Assembly (NCBI GenBank): GCA_913044155.1
Contig: CAJWNF010000004.1
Location: 1 to 12,361 of the forward strand
DNA length: 12,361 nt
Reading direction: 5' to 3'
Source of the DNA: an uncultured Gammaproteobacteria bacterium
GTDB taxonomy: Bacteria > Pseudomonadota > Gammaproteobacteria > PS1 > Thioglobaceae
Shown: positions 1-8,101 of the stretch, piece after piece
Layout of the letters: the number at the start of each line of letters is the position of its first letter
Position numbering within the stretch: the stretch's first letter is position 1
The notes under the pieces: generated by a model
Seen by the model: only the letters and a program-made list of their open reading frames with translations
What the model was told of the DNA's origin: nothing
Database searches by the model: none
Program-made: the position numbers and the translations under genes

Positions 1-803
1 AAGACCTTGACGAGCTTGGCATAACTTGCAAACACAACCTGGTTGGGGTTGGCGAAAATCTCCAAGATCACTTGGATTCTATGGTTACTGTGCGCTCGAA
101 CAAGGCTGAATCAATAGGTGTTTCATGGAAATCTTTATTGCCTGACGTAATTACTGCCCCGTTCAAATACTACTTTAATAAGATGGGCTGGTGGACAACT
201 AACTACGTCGAGGCAGGTGGCTTTGCGCAAACTAAATACGCCAACAATGACTATCCAGACGTTCAGTTTCACTTCACTCCCATTTATAGAAGTCATCGCG
301 GCAAAAGATTTGAGTTTGGCCATGGCTACTCGCTTTTTACTTGCCTGTTAAGACCTTATAGCACTGGCTCCGTCAAGTTGGCCAAGGAGGGGTCAAAATT
401 TAAACTACTTATTGACCACAATTTTTTATCTGACCCAAGAGACGAGGCCATCATAATTGAGGCACTAAAAAAAGCCAGAGAAGTCTTATTATCGACAGAA
501 TTTGACGAAGTTCGTGGCAAAGAAATGGCGCCAGGAAAAACTCTAAAGAGTGATGAAGAAATATTAGAATACATAAGAAAAACAGCGCTGACAGTCTACC
601 ATCCAGTAGGAACTTGCAAAATGGGAATTGATGAACTTGCAGTAGTTTCTCCGTCTAATCTGAAGGTAAGAGGGATGAAAAATCTACGTGTTATTGACGC
701 CTCAATTATGCCAACCATTGTCAGCGGCAACACTTCGGCACCAACCATGATGATTGCTGAAATGGGGGCAAGGATGATACTGGACAAAACATACTCAAAA
801 TAA
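1..803 (+). CDS. GMC-family FAD-dependent oxidoreductase, C-terminal part (partial at left edge)
   Basis: The reading frame is open from the window edge (first whole codon at base 3), so the N-terminal half with the FAD dinucleotide-binding fold is missing; 266 residues are visible against about 530-560 for the family. It opens with the GMC signature-like stretch GVGENLQDHL (bases 45-74). The C-terminal GMC domain follows, with the YHPVGTCKMG motif carrying the catalytic His (codon 600-602) and then SGNTSAPTMMIAE with the second active-site position as Asn (codon 729-731). Family members oxidise alcohols with FAD: choline dehydrogenase (BetA), AlkJ-type alcohol dehydrogenases and relatives. 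The substrate cannot be assigned from this fragment. A choline-type role would suit the glycine-related neighbours, but that is inference. The gene ends 14 bases before the transporter gene and is probably co-transcribed with it. Confidence 0.93.
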   Translation, partial: DLDELGITCKHNLVGVGENLQDHLDSMVTVRSNKAESIGVSWKSLLPDVITAPFKYYFNKMGWWTTNYVEAGGFAQTKYANNDYPDVQFHFTPIYRSHRGKRFEFGHGYSLFTCLLRPYSTGSVKLAKEGSKFKLLIDHNFLSDPRDEAIIIEALKKAREVLLSTEFDEVRGKEMAPGKTLKSDEEILEYIRKTALTVYHPVGTCKMGIDELAVVSPSNLKVRGMKNLRVIDASIMPTIVSGNTSAPTMMIAEMGARMILDKTYSK

Positions 804-817
804 TTTTAAGGCGGCAT

Positions 818-1684
818 ATGGAAAATTTGCGGGGTATTTTATTCATGCTTCTGGCTATGGCTGGATTCGCTCTTGAAGATTTATTTATCAAGCTCCTTTC
901 ATCGCATTTACCAGTATCACAGATTTTATTTATTCTTGGCTTTAGTGGAACCGCAGTATTCTTAGTTATAGCGCTTCTAACACATGCGCCAATTCTGCAC
1001 AGAGATCTATTAAATAGGCCCGTTATCGTGCGGACATTATGTGAACTGTTTGCGGCATTGTTCTTTACTTCAGCGATTGCTTTAACACCACTTTCATCGG
1101 TAGCATCAATTTTAATGACAACCCCATTAATGGTGACGATGGGCGCTGCGATATTTTTTGGAGAAAAAGTTGGTTGGCGACGCTGGACTGCAATAATGAT
1201 TGGATTTTTTGGGGTTTTATTGATATTGCGCCCAGGATTTGATAGTTTTATGCCAGCCTCGCTACTAGCTGTTATTGCAACTATATTTTTAGCAGTAAGG
1301 GATTTAGCGACCCGCACCATGCAGATTGATATTTCAACAACAACAGTTTCTATTTATGCATTTTTTGCAATGGGCATCTCTGGTTTTTTTGCTATGCCTT
1401 TCTTTTCAGCTATGGTTATCCCTTCTTCAATTGAAATAGTGTATTTAATCTCAGCCGTGTTTGTCGGCGTAATTGGCTATTACGCAATTGTGCTTGCTAC
1501 TCGCAATGGAGATGTATCAGTTATATCACCATTTAGATACTCACGTTTGGTGTTTGCTATGCTTTTATCAATCATAATTCTTAGAGAAAGACCAGACTTA
1601 TTAACACTTAGTGGAGCTGCAATAATTGTGGCTTCAGGCATATACTCATTCATTCGTGAGGGTCACTTGAAGCAAATACACTAA
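818..1684 (+). CDS. DMT-superfamily (EamA) inner-membrane transporter
   Basis: The 288-residue product is very hydrophobic, with about ten membrane segments at roughly residues 4-24, 33-52, 70-90, 94-115, 120-138, 145-163, 176-196, 208-227, 236-255 and 260-280. They form two EamA repeats. The first repeat ends with the typical GEKVGWRRW...GVLLILRPG pattern, the second with ERPDLLTLSGAAIIVASG. Length and topology are normal for the drug/metabolite transporter superfamily, whose members move amino acids, metabolites or drugs; the substrate is not predictable here. The ATG at 818 is preceded by AAGG (808-811) at suitable spacing. Only 14 bases separate it from the upstream GMC gene, so the two probably form one transcription unit and may share a substrate pathway. 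No convincing terminator is seen after its stop. Confidence 0.9.
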   Translation: MENLRGILFMLLAMAGFALEDLFIKLLSSHLPVSQILFILGFSGTAVFLVIALLTHAPILHRDLLNRPVIVRTLCELFAALFFTSAIALTPLSSVASILMTTPLMVTMGAAIFFGEKVGWRRWTAIMIGFFGVLLILRPGFDSFMPASLLAVIATIFLAVRDLATRTMQIDISTTTVSIYAFFAMGISGFFAMPFFSAMVIPSSIEIVYLISAVFVGVIGYYAIVLATRNGDVSVISPFRYSRLVFAMLLSIIILRERPDLLTLSGAAIIVASGIYSFIREGHLKQIH

Positions 1685-1708
1685 AAGTGGTATTGATAGT
1701 TTTCTTCT

Positions 1709-1737
1709 TGTTATAGTTTAAAAACATAGTGTATAGA
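1709..1737 (+). promoter_or_regulatory. Putative sigma70-type promoter of the creatinase gene
   Basis: TTGTTA (1709-1714) and TATAGA (1732-1737) are separated by 17 bases; each matches four of six consensus positions. Transcription would start near 1744, giving a leader of about 60 bases to the creatinase ATG. This is the best pair in the 118-base gap, but in AT-rich DNA such matches are frequent, so it is only a candidate. Confidence 0.3.
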
Positions 1738-1802
1738 AAAAGCTTGCTTTCCCAAGAAAACTTTATTAACATCCGCAGGATAAATCACATCGAGGATATG
1801 TT

Positions 1803-3011
1803 ATGAATATGCCAAGAACAAAGCTTATTCCAAATGGGGAAAATATTGTCCATACGTTTTCTGATACAGAATATAAAAACCGCCAGTCAAAGCTTAGAAA
1901 TTACATGACCAAAAACAATATTGATACTGCAATTTTTACCTCAATTCACAACATCAACTACTACAGTGATTTCCTCTATTGTTCTTTTGGTCGTCCTTAT
2001 GCCCTAGTTATTACTCATGATAAAGCTACAACGGTCTCGGCAAATATTGATGGCGGACAACCTTGGCGTCGCACCTTTGGTGAAAACCTTGTCTACACCG
2101 ATTGGCAAAAAGATAGTTTCTTTTTTGCTCTTCAGCAACTAGCTCAAAATAAAGGCAGAATTGGAATCGAGCATGACCATATTACAAAGGAACGCCTGGA
2201 TAAACTTCTAAACGCATTTGATAAAGCCGAACTTACAGATATATCAGTTGACTGTATGAAGATGCGTTCGATTAAATCAGATGAAGAAATTGCCCATATT
2301 ATCCAAGGCGCTAATGTCTGCGATATTGGCGGTGCAGCCTTAGTTGAAGCTGTCAAAGAGGGTGCGCCTGAGAATGAAGTAGCACTTCATTCAACCCAAG
2401 CAATGGTTAGAGAAATCGCAAAGAGATACCCGCACTCTGAACTTATGGATACTTGGACTTGGTTTCAGTCAGGAATAAATACCGACGGTGCGCATAACCC
2501 TGTCACTACAAGAAAAGTTCAAAAAGGAGACATTCTCAGTCTCAACTGCTTCTCAATGATTGCTGGTTATTATGTTGCACTTGAAAGAACGCTATTTTTC
2601 GATCATGTCGATGACGAGTCATTAAGACTTTGGGAAATAAATGTTGAAGTTCACGAAGAAGGCATGAAGCTAATTAAGCCAGGTGTAGCGTGTAAAGATA
2701 TTGCCCTTGAACTAAATAAAATCTTTGCAGAATACGGTCTACTTAAAAGTCGCACCTTTGGCTATGGCCATTCATTTGGAGTGCTGTCACACTACTACGG
2801 TCGTGAGGCAGGAGTTGAATTGCGCGAAGATATCGACACTGTTTTGCAAAAAAATATGGTCGTATCTATGGAGCCGATGATTATGATTCCAGAAGGACAG
2901 CCTGGTGCTGGAGGTTACCGTGAGCACGACATCATGGTTATTACTGAAGATAGCGCTTATGACATTACCAAGTTCCCGTACGGGCCTGAACACAATATCA
3001 TAAAGAGCTAA
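1803..3011 (+). CDS. Creatinase (creatine amidinohydrolase, EC 3.5.3.3)
   Basis: Hydrolyses creatine to sarcosine and urea in the cytoplasm, usually as a dimer. The 402-residue product closely follows the Pseudomonas putida creatinase as I recall it (about 403 residues). Shared stretches include the MxMPxT start, NINYYSDFLYCSFGRPYAL, the region around IDGGQPWRR, DTWTWFQSGINTDGAHNPVT, the TFGYGHSFG segment and the GYREHDI and TKFPYGPE ends. It has the pita-bread fold: N-terminal domain to about residue 160, then the M24-like catalytic domain. His231, Glu261 and Glu357 sit one residue before the catalytic His232, Glu262 and Glu358 of the Pseudomonas enzyme. The ATG at 1803 has GAGG (1792-1795) seven bases upstream. 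It is monocistronic by position, 118 bases after the transporter gene and convergent with the gcv operon. No sarcosine oxidase, urease or creatininase lies in the window. Confidence 0.95.
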   Translation: MNMPRTKLIPNGENIVHTFSDTEYKNRQSKLRNYMTKNNIDTAIFTSIHNINYYSDFLYCSFGRPYALVITHDKATTVSANIDGGQPWRRTFGENLVYTDWQKDSFFFALQQLAQNKGRIGIEHDHITKERLDKLLNAFDKAELTDISVDCMKMRSIKSDEEIAHIIQGANVCDIGGAALVEAVKEGAPENEVALHSTQAMVREIAKRYPHSELMDTWTWFQSGINTDGAHNPVTTRKVQKGDILSLNCFSMIAGYYVALERTLFFDHVDDESLRLWEINVEVHEEGMKLIKPGVACKDIALELNKIFAEYGLLKSRTFGYGHSFGVLSHYYGREAGVELREDIDTVLQKNMVVSMEPMIMIPEGQPGAGGYREHDIMVITEDSAYDITKFPYGPEHNIIKS

Positions 3012-3017
3012 AAAAGC

Positions 3018-3060
3018 AAAAAAAGAGTTTGAATTGCCGAAATAGTTGGAATCAGCTCTC
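3018..3060 (-). terminator. Weak candidate terminator at the end of the gcv operon
   Basis: On the minus strand, an imperfect hairpin can form from the GAG at 3060-3058 to the CTC at 3027-3025, with an inner GATTCC/GG(C)AATTC pairing. It is followed directly by seven T (3024-3018). The stem is short, bulged and starts inside the end of gcvR, so this is a tentative call. No matching T-run serves the creatinase transcript on the plus strand. Confidence 0.25.
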
Positions 3061-3579
3061 GTAAGAGAATATTTCCACCATCATTTCGTTAGCTATGTCT
3101 TCTAGCCGGTCTCGGATAACATATTCCTCAACCGTGGTAGGTATATGGAGAGTAATTTCTGCCTTAAAGAGCTTTTCACCAGACATAGAGGCTTCGATAA
3201 TTTCCGACTTAATCTCTTCAACATTTCCCCCTAGTGCTACTAATGCGTGAGAAAGCTTATTGATAATCCCTATATGATTTTGACCAATCAGCTCGATATT
3301 GTATGACTTAAATGGTTGAAGGGCGTTCGATTTGGTTTCTTCACAAACAATCTTTAATCCTAAATTTGAAGCTTCTAACTTCTTGATCAGCTTATCGACA
3401 TTCTTTGAAGGAACATTAACCTTTATAATCCCTGCAAACTTCCCTTCAAAGCTTGACATTCTGCTTTCAACCCAGTCACCTTCATATGACAAGATAATCT
3501 CAGACAAACCATCTATTAAACCTGGCTTATCCTCACCCAATACGCTAACTAATATCGACTCCATATATTTCTCACTCAT
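3052..3579 (-). CDS. gcvR: GcvR-like glycine cleavage regulator, two ACT domains
   Basis: A 175-residue protein made almost wholly of two ACT domains. The first begins with [14 protein letters not shown] (about residues 7-80), the second with [32 protein letters not shown] (about 94-172). It has no enzyme domain and no DNA-binding helix-turn-helix. This is the architecture of GcvR, which in E. coli (about 190 residues) represses gcvTHP by binding the LysR activator GcvA, with glycine relieving repression. Similarity to E. coli GcvR is in architecture more than in long identities, so a related ACT-domain regulator is possible. Its ATG lies inside the last codons of gcvP (8-base overlap), which points to translational coupling. 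A second in-frame ATG at 3564 (Met6) is an alternative start. No gcvA is present in the window. Confidence 0.8.
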   Translation of the reverse strand: MSEKYMESILVSVLGEDKPGLIDGLSEIILSYEGDWVESRMSSFEGKFAGIIKVNVPSKNVDKLIKKLEASNLGLKIVCEETKSNALQPFKSYNIELIGQNHIGIINKLSHALVALGGNVEEIKSEIIEASMSGEKLFKAEITLHIPTTVEEYVIRDRLEDIANEMMVEIFSYES

Positions 3580-6424
3580 AATTTTCTATGCTTGGACAGG
3601 TACAAATTAAGTTCTTATCGCCATGCACATTATCTACTCGAGAGACTGGCGGCCAATACTTAACCCTTCTTAAGCTTTCCAGTGGATAGGCCGCTTCTTC
3701 TCTAGAATAAGAATAACTCCAGACTGAAGACGATACCATTTCCAGTGTGTGAGGTGCATTAATTAGAGGATTATCTGTGACCGAATACTCCCCTGCTTCG
3801 ACTTTTTGGATCTCTTTTCTGATTTGAATCATGGCGTCACAAAAACGATCTAACTCATCCAAAGATTCTGACTCAGTTGGCTCAATCATTAAAGTTCCGG
3901 AAACTGGAAATGACATTGTAGGTGCATGAAAACCATAATCAATTAAACGTTTTGCAACATCATCTACACTAATACCGAAATTTTCCTTAATGGAGCGGAG
4001 ATCAACAATGCATTCATGGGCAACCCTGCCATTCTCGTCACTATAGAGTATAGGATAGTGTTCTGACAAACGAGTTGCTATGTAATTTGCATTCAATATT
4101 GCATTTGTGGTGGCTTCGTAAAGACCATTCTTGCCAAGCATCGCAATATACATCCAGCTAATTGGCAAAATACTAGCAGAACCCCACGGCGCACCAGAAA
4201 TACTACCGACACCAGTATTATTTAATGGCGTTCTCGGTAAAAAATCTACTAAATGCTCCTTAACTCCAATAGGGCCCACACCTGGACCACCACCACCATG
4301 AGGGATGGCGAATGTTTTGTGTAAGTTAAAATGCGAAACATCGCCGCCAAATTCACCGGGAGCAGAAATTCCAACCATTGCATTCATGTTCGCACCATCA
4401 ATATATACCTGTCCTCCAGCTTTATGTACAACCTCACAAACCTCCTTAACGTCTTTTTCAAATATCCCGTGAGTAGATGGATAAGTAATCATAATTGCAG
4501 CCAAATTTTCTTCATTTTCTTTGCACTTAGATGTTAAATCTGCCATATCAATATAGCCATTATCTGCAGTCTTGACTACAACTACTTTCATCCCCGCCAT
4601 CTGTGCAGAGGCTGGATTGGTTCCATGAGCAGAAGCTGGAATTAGGCAAATATTTCGATGTCCTTCATCGTTACTTCGATGAAAAGCACGAATTGCTATA
4701 AGTCCTGCATATTCACCCTGGGCTCCTGAGTTAGGCTGCAAAGAAATCGCAGAGTATCCAGTTGCTTCACACATCATCTCTTCAAGATCGCTTATCATTT
4801 GATGATATCCTATCACCTGATTCATTGGCACTGCGGGATGGATTTGACAAAATTCCGGCCAAGTTACAGGTATCAATTCAGCCGCAGCATTCAACTTCAT
4901 AGTACACGATCCAAGCGGTATCATTGCTCGGTCAAGTGCAAGGTCTTTATCACCCAGATAACGAATATAGCGCATCATATTAGTTTCTGAACGATACGTA
5001 TTAAACACATCGTGAGTCATGAATTTTGACGTTCTTTTTATTTTTTTACTTATTTGAGATTTATTTTTTTCAAATAGCAGTTGTGCGCTGAGCTTAGATT
5101 CTGTATTAAATATTCTCCATAAATACTCTATATCCTCTGGAGTACTGAGCTCATCAAATGAAACTGAAACGAGGGTTTTACTAAAAACATTTATGTTGTA
5201 TCCATTTTTTTCAGCCTGCATGACAACAGCGTCAGAGTTTTTAACTTCTATCGTTAATGTATCAAAAAACGTTTCATTAACAATACGAAAACCCATTTCA
5301 GAGATGCCGTCAGCAAAGACAGCAGCGTAACGAAAAATTCTATTGGCAATTTTTATAAGGCCTCCAGCGCCATGATAGACAGCATACATGCTTGCCATAA
5401 CTGCCAAAAGAGCTTGCGCAGTACAGATATTACTTGTTGCCTTTTCACGACGTATGTGTTGTTCACGAGTTTGCAGAGCTAGACGATAAGCCAACCTACC
5501 GTTCGTATCAACTGAAGCACCAATAATTCTGCCGGGCATTGAGCGTTTATATTCTTGCTTAATTGACATATAAGCAGCATGTGGACCACCATAACCAATC
5601 GGTACTCCAAACCTTTGCGAATTACCAACCACGATATCTGCACCCATTTCTCCGGGTGGCTTTAAAAGCGTTAAAGCTAATAAGTCTGCACTCACAGCAA
5701 CAAGAGCATTCTTTTTATGAATAGAGTCTATTAATTTAGAGTAATCACTATAGCTACCATAGGTATTTGGGTACTGCAGTAATACACCGAAAACATCAAG
5801 CTCGTCTAAATCAGTCAAAGGATCGCCAACCACAACTTCAATACCTAGTGGCTCGGCTCGTGTCAATACCACCTCAATATTCATTTGATAACAATCATTA
5901 GCAACAAAAAATACCTTACTTTTCGATCTACTAATCCTGTCACACAAGCTCATAGCTTCCGCACAGGCACTTGACTCATCCAGCATCGACGCATTCGCTA
6001 TATCTAGGCCGGTTAAATCTGAAACCATTGTTTGAAAGTTCATCAAGGCCTCCAGACGACCTTGAGAAATCTCAGGTTGGTATGGAGTGTATGCGGAATA
6101 CCAAGCCGGATTCTCTTCTATGTTGCGCTGAATTACTGGAAGTGTAATTGAATTGTAATAGCCCTGACCAATAAATGACTTGTAACGGATATTCATTCTA
6201 GCCAAGTTTCTTAACTGCTTCAGTGCCGCCAACTCTGAGAGGCCTTCGGCCATATTCATTGGCTTTTTCCGTCGAATAATATCTGGTACCACCTCTTCTA
6301 TCAGGTCATCCAAGTTATTAAAACCTAGATAACTGAGCATTGTCTGACGCTGTTCAGTTGAAGAACCGATATGCCTGTTGGTAAAGGGGTCGCTATTTAG
6401 AAGATCTTCAATCTTAGTGGCCAT
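3572..6424 (-). CDS. gcvP: Glycine dehydrogenase (decarboxylating), P-protein of the glycine cleavage system
   Basis: The PLP-dependent P-protein decarboxylates glycine and transfers the aminomethyl group to the lipoyl arm of GcvH, releasing CO2. At 950 residues it matches the single-chain type (E. coli 957), with both halves fused. Landmarks are FTNRHIG near residue 14, SFIGQGYYN (83-91), the N-half [15 protein letters not shown] region, and in the C-half LGSCTMKLN (504-512), [12 protein letters not shown] (596-607), DGANMNA (676-682) and NLHKTF (700-705). Lys703 in the last motif is the expected PLP Schiff-base lysine, and a glycine-rich [13 protein letters not shown] loop follows. The start at 6424 has GAGGT nine bases upstream. 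Twelve bases separate it from gcvH, and its end overlaps gcvR. Confidence 0.98.
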   Translation of the reverse strand: MATKIEDLLNSDPFTNRHIGSSTEQRQTMLSYLGFNNLDDLIEEVVPDIIRRKKPMNMAEGLSELAALKQLRNLARMNIRYKSFIGQGYYNSITLPVIQRNIEENPAWYSAYTPYQPEISQGRLEALMNFQTMVSDLTGLDIANASMLDESSACAEAMSLCDRISRSKSKVFFVANDCYQMNIEVVLTRAEPLGIEVVVGDPLTDLDELDVFGVLLQYPNTYGSYSDYSKLIDSIHKKNALVAVSADLLALTLLKPPGEMGADIVVGNSQRFGVPIGYGGPHAAYMSIKQEYKRSMPGRIIGASVDTNGRLAYRLALQTREQHIRREKATSNICTAQALLAVMASMYAVYHGAGGLIKIANRIFRYAAVFADGISEMGFRIVNETFFDTLTIEVKNSDAVVMQAEKNGYNINVFSKTLVSVSFDELSTPEDIEYLWRIFNTESKLSAQLLFEKNKSQISKKIKRTSKFMTHDVFNTYRSETNMMRYIRYLGDKDLALDRAMIPLGSCTMKLNAAAELIPVTWPEFCQIHPAVPMNQVIGYHQMISDLEEMMCEATGYSAISLQPNSGAQGEYAGLIAIRAFHRSNDEGHRNICLIPASAHGTNPASAQMAGMKVVVVKTADNGYIDMADLTSKCKENEENLAAIMITYPSTHGIFEKDVKEVCEVVHKAGGQVYIDGANMNAMVGISAPGEFGGDVSHFNLHKTFAIPHGGGGPGVGPIGVKEHLVDFLPRTPLNNTGVGSISGAPWGSASILPISWMYIAMLGKNGLYEATTNAILNANYIATRLSEHYPILYSDENGRVAHECIVDLRSIKENFGISVDDVAKRLIDYGFHAPTMSFPVSGTLMIEPTESESLDELDRFCDAMIQIRKEIQKVEAGEYSVTDNPLINAPHTLEMVSSSVWSYSYSREEAAYPLESLRRVKYWPPVSRVDNVHGDKNLICTCPSIENYE

Positions 6425-6436
6425 TAGAATGTTACC

Positions 6437-6808
6437 TCAATCTTCAATAAATGCTTGGTATGCTGACTCATCCATCAAGTCGTCAAGTTCTGAAATATCG
6501 GAAAGTTTAACTTTGATAAACCAACCCTCACCCATAGGGTCTTCACTAACCAGTTCGGGTTCATCTTCCAATTGATTATTTACATCAACGACTTCCCCTG
6601 AAACCGGTGCAATCAAATCCGAAGCAGCCTTAACAGACTCAATTACCGATATATTGTCGCCACATGTAATTTCGTCTCCAATTGAGGGAAGCTCAATATA
6701 AACCAGATCACCTAGCTGTTCCTGGGCAAAATCTGTTATCCCGATAACCACCTCATCTTCCCCTTTAAGTTCGATCCATTCATGATCTGTTGAATACTTT
6801 GTCCCCAT
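6437..6808 (-). CDS. gcvH: Glycine cleavage system H protein (lipoyl carrier)
   Basis: A small acidic lipoyl-domain protein that shuttles the aminomethyl group between the P and T proteins and is re-oxidised by Lpd. With the start used here it has 123 residues (family about 125-130). It opens with the typical YSTDHEWIEL and contains GITDFAQEQLGDLVYIELP and the lipoylation motif ESVKAASD, in which Lys60 is the modified residue. GWFIKVKLSD near the C-terminus is also characteristic. An in-frame GTG at 6811 would add one residue, but AGGAG at 6814-6818 is only 2 bases from that GTG and 5 from the ATG, so the ATG at 6808 is preferred. It is 18 bases after gcvT and 12 before gcvP, in one operon. 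Confidence 0.97.
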   Translation of the reverse strand: MGTKYSTDHEWIELKGEDEVVIGITDFAQEQLGDLVYIELPSIGDEITCGDNISVIESVKAASDLIAPVSGEVVDVNNQLEDEPELVSEDPMGEGWFIKVKLSDISELDDLMDESAYQAFIED

Positions 6809-6813
6809 CACTT

Positions 6814-6818
6814 CTCCT
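6814..6818 (-). promoter_or_regulatory. Ribosome binding site that decides the gcvH start
   Basis: AGGAG on the minus strand lies 5 bases before the ATG at 6808 but only 2 before the GTG at 6811, so it favours the ATG. It is the strongest Shine-Dalgarno sequence in the gcv operon. Confidence 0.8.
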
Positions 6819-6826
6819 ATTTTTTA

Positions 6827-7951
6827 TTATCCTCTAAAGTAATTTTGTTTTACAAATGGCAACTTAACAACATTAACCGGAATCTTCTTGTCACGTACTA
6901 ATGCGAATAAGGCAGAATTATCGTCAATAAAGTTTACTGCAATTCTCGCTATAGAGATGGGTTTTCCGGCGCTCGGACCAAAACCTCCGCTGGTAACTTT
7001 ACCGACATGATTGCCAGCTTCGTCTTCAATTGAAGTGCCATCGCGAACCGGAATCCTTCCTTCGGGCTGAAGGCCGACAATCTTTGCTTCTGTACCCTTG
7101 GAAAGCTGCTTCATGATAACACTGTCGCCGGGGTAACCTCCTGGGCGAACTCCGTCATGCCTTCTTGCTTTTGATAAAGCCCAGACCAAAGAAGACTCTA
7201 CCGGAGTATGATTTTCGTCCAGTTCATGGCCATAGAGAGACAAACCTGCCTCTAAACGGAGCGAGTCTCTAGCTCCGAGACCCGCCCACTGAACTGCATA
7301 ATCAGACAAAAAAAGTTTAGCAATACGCTCTGCCTCAAATGCTGGCATTGAAATTTCAAATCCATCCTCACCACTGTAACCGGACCTCGTCACTAGACAC
7401 TCGACGTCTCCAATCATCAATTTCCTAGCCGTCATAAATGTCATTTCATTACAGGTAGGTGCAAATTGTGCCAATACTTCAGATGCTTTTGGCCCTTGCA
7501 AAGCTAACAGCGCAACATCTTCAAGAAGCTCAACTTCACAACCACTATCAACTAAACTCTTTAAGTGTTCAAAATCTGCCACTTTGCATGCTGCGTTTAC
7601 CACTAAAAACAAATCATCATCTCCAATATTTGTCACCATCAAGTCATCCAACACACCGCCATTATTATTTGTAAAGACAGCATAACGTTGTTTCATTAGA
7701 GGTAAATCAACTATATCGACTGGAACTAGAGTCTCCAATGCCTGTTTTGCGTTCTGACCTGTAAGCTTGATTTGACCCATATGAGAAACATCAAAAAGAC
7801 CAGCGTTTTCGCGTGTGTGCAGGTGTTCTTTTTTAATTCCTAAAGGATACTGGAGTGGCATTTCATAGCCCGCAAACGGCACCATTTTTGCACTGGCATC
7901 TAGATGCATTTGATAAAGCGGAGTAATTAATATTTGATCAACTGATGACAT
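6827..7951 (-). CDS. gcvT: Glycine cleavage system T protein (aminomethyltransferase)
   Basis: Takes the aminomethyl group from GcvH, releasing ammonia and passing the carbon to tetrahydrofolate as 5,10-methylene-THF. At 374 residues it is close to the family length (E. coli 364). Motifs in order are TPLYQMH (10-16), GLFDVSHMGQ (51-60), RYAVFTNNNGGVLDD (89-103), with the conserved catalytic Asp in that DD pair, ALQGPKA, RSGYSGEDGFEI, GLGARDSLRLEAGLSLYGHEL and the C-terminal GKVTSGGFGPSAGKPI. It is the short bacterial T protein, not the long fused form seen in sarcosine or dimethylglycine dehydrogenases, so it does not supply the missing sarcosine step. The ATG at 7951 aligns with family starts, yet no Shine-Dalgarno sequence precedes it. 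First gene of the operon. Confidence 0.98.
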   Translation of the reverse strand: MSSVDQILITPLYQMHLDASAKMVPFAGYEMPLQYPLGIKKEHLHTRENAGLFDVSHMGQIKLTGQNAKQALETLVPVDIVDLPLMKQRYAVFTNNNGGVLDDLMVTNIGDDDLFLVVNAACKVADFEHLKSLVDSGCEVELLEDVALLALQGPKASEVLAQFAPTCNEMTFMTARKLMIGDVECLVTRSGYSGEDGFEISMPAFEAERIAKLFLSDYAVQWAGLGARDSLRLEAGLSLYGHELDENHTPVESSLVWALSKARRHDGVRPGGYPGDSVIMKQLSKGTEAKIVGLQPEGRIPVRDGTSIEDEAGNHVGKVTSGGFGPSAGKPISIARIAVNFIDDNSALFALVRDKKIPVNVVKLPFVKQNYFRG

Positions 7952-7966
7952 TTAATATAATCAATT

Positions 7967-8004
7967 ACAAGCTTATTATTCATTTACTGAAGTCTAAAGC
8001 TTGT
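7967..8004 (-). repeat. 8-bp perfect inverted repeat in the gcvT leader
   Basis: ACAAGCTT at 7967-7974 and AAGCTTGT at 7997-8004 are exact reverse complements with 22 bases between them. They lie between the predicted gcv -10 box and the gcvT ATG, ending 15 bases before the start codon. In RNA they could form an 8-bp stem; in DNA they could be paired operator half-sites. Each arm contains the self-complementary AAGCTT, which is common in this AT-rich window, so chance is not excluded. Confidence 0.5.
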
Positions 8005-8021
8005 GTTAAATTAGATGCGTT

Positions 8022-8050
8022 ATTATATTCCCTTACTTGTAAAAAGAAAA
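8022..8050 (-). promoter_or_regulatory. Putative promoter of the gcvTHP-gcvR operon
   Basis: On the minus strand a perfect TATAAT -10 box (8027-8022) is preceded at 17 bases by TTTTCT (8050-8045), a poor -35 match (three of six). Transcription would begin near 8015, giving a leader of roughly 64 bases. The weak -35 suits an activator-dependent promoter of the GcvA type, but no activator site can be named from sequence alone. Confidence 0.45.
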
Positions 8051-8095
8051 CGATAATTTTAGTTTGATTCACTAACTATTGAATTAATTTATCGT
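8041..8095 (-). terminator. Probable Rho-independent terminator of ghrA
   Basis: ACGATAA (8050-8056) and TTATCGT (8089-8095) form a 7-bp outer stem. TAGTT (8060-8064) and AACTA (8074-8078) form a 5-bp inner stem. On the minus strand the structure is followed directly by TTTCTTTTT (8049-8041). The stem is AT-rich and therefore not strong, but the T-run and its position just after the ghrA stop fit termination. It lies immediately upstream of the gcv -10 box, separating the two units. Confidence 0.5.
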
Positions 8096-8101
8096 CAATT
8101 C

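Noticed and set aside
721..1320. 199-codon open frame on the minus strand across the end of the GMC gene and the transporter
   Set aside because: It is antisense to two well-supported genes, its translation matches no family I know, and its composition is what an AT-rich membrane-protein gene gives in reverse.
1739..1746. AAAGCTTG before the creatinase gene, shared with the gcvT leader (7996-8003), as a common regulatory box
   Set aside because: AAGCTT also occurs several times inside coding regions of this window (for example near 1820, 1889, 3253 and 3447), so the shared 8-mer has little weight.
1803..3011. Xaa-Pro aminopeptidase or DMSP lyase DddP instead of creatinase
   Set aside because: These share the M24 fold, but the long stretches around NINYYSDFLYCSFGRPYAL and DTWTWFQSGINTDGAHNPVT and the one-residue offset of all catalytic positions are specific for creatinase.
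3004..3059. AGAGCT / AGCTCT inverted repeat across the creatinase-gcvR convergent junction
   Set aside because: Only 6 bp with a 44-base loop and lying partly in both coding ends; likely chance.
3332..3610. 92-codon open frame on the plus strand inside gcvR
   Set aside because: Antisense to the ACT-domain gene, no recognisable protein features; treated as a shadow frame.
7952..8101. Glycine riboswitch upstream of gcvT
   Set aside because: Neither strand shows the conserved glycine aptamer core or room for a tandem aptamer after the predicted transcription start; the only structures are the ghrA terminator-like hairpin and the 8-bp inverted repeat.
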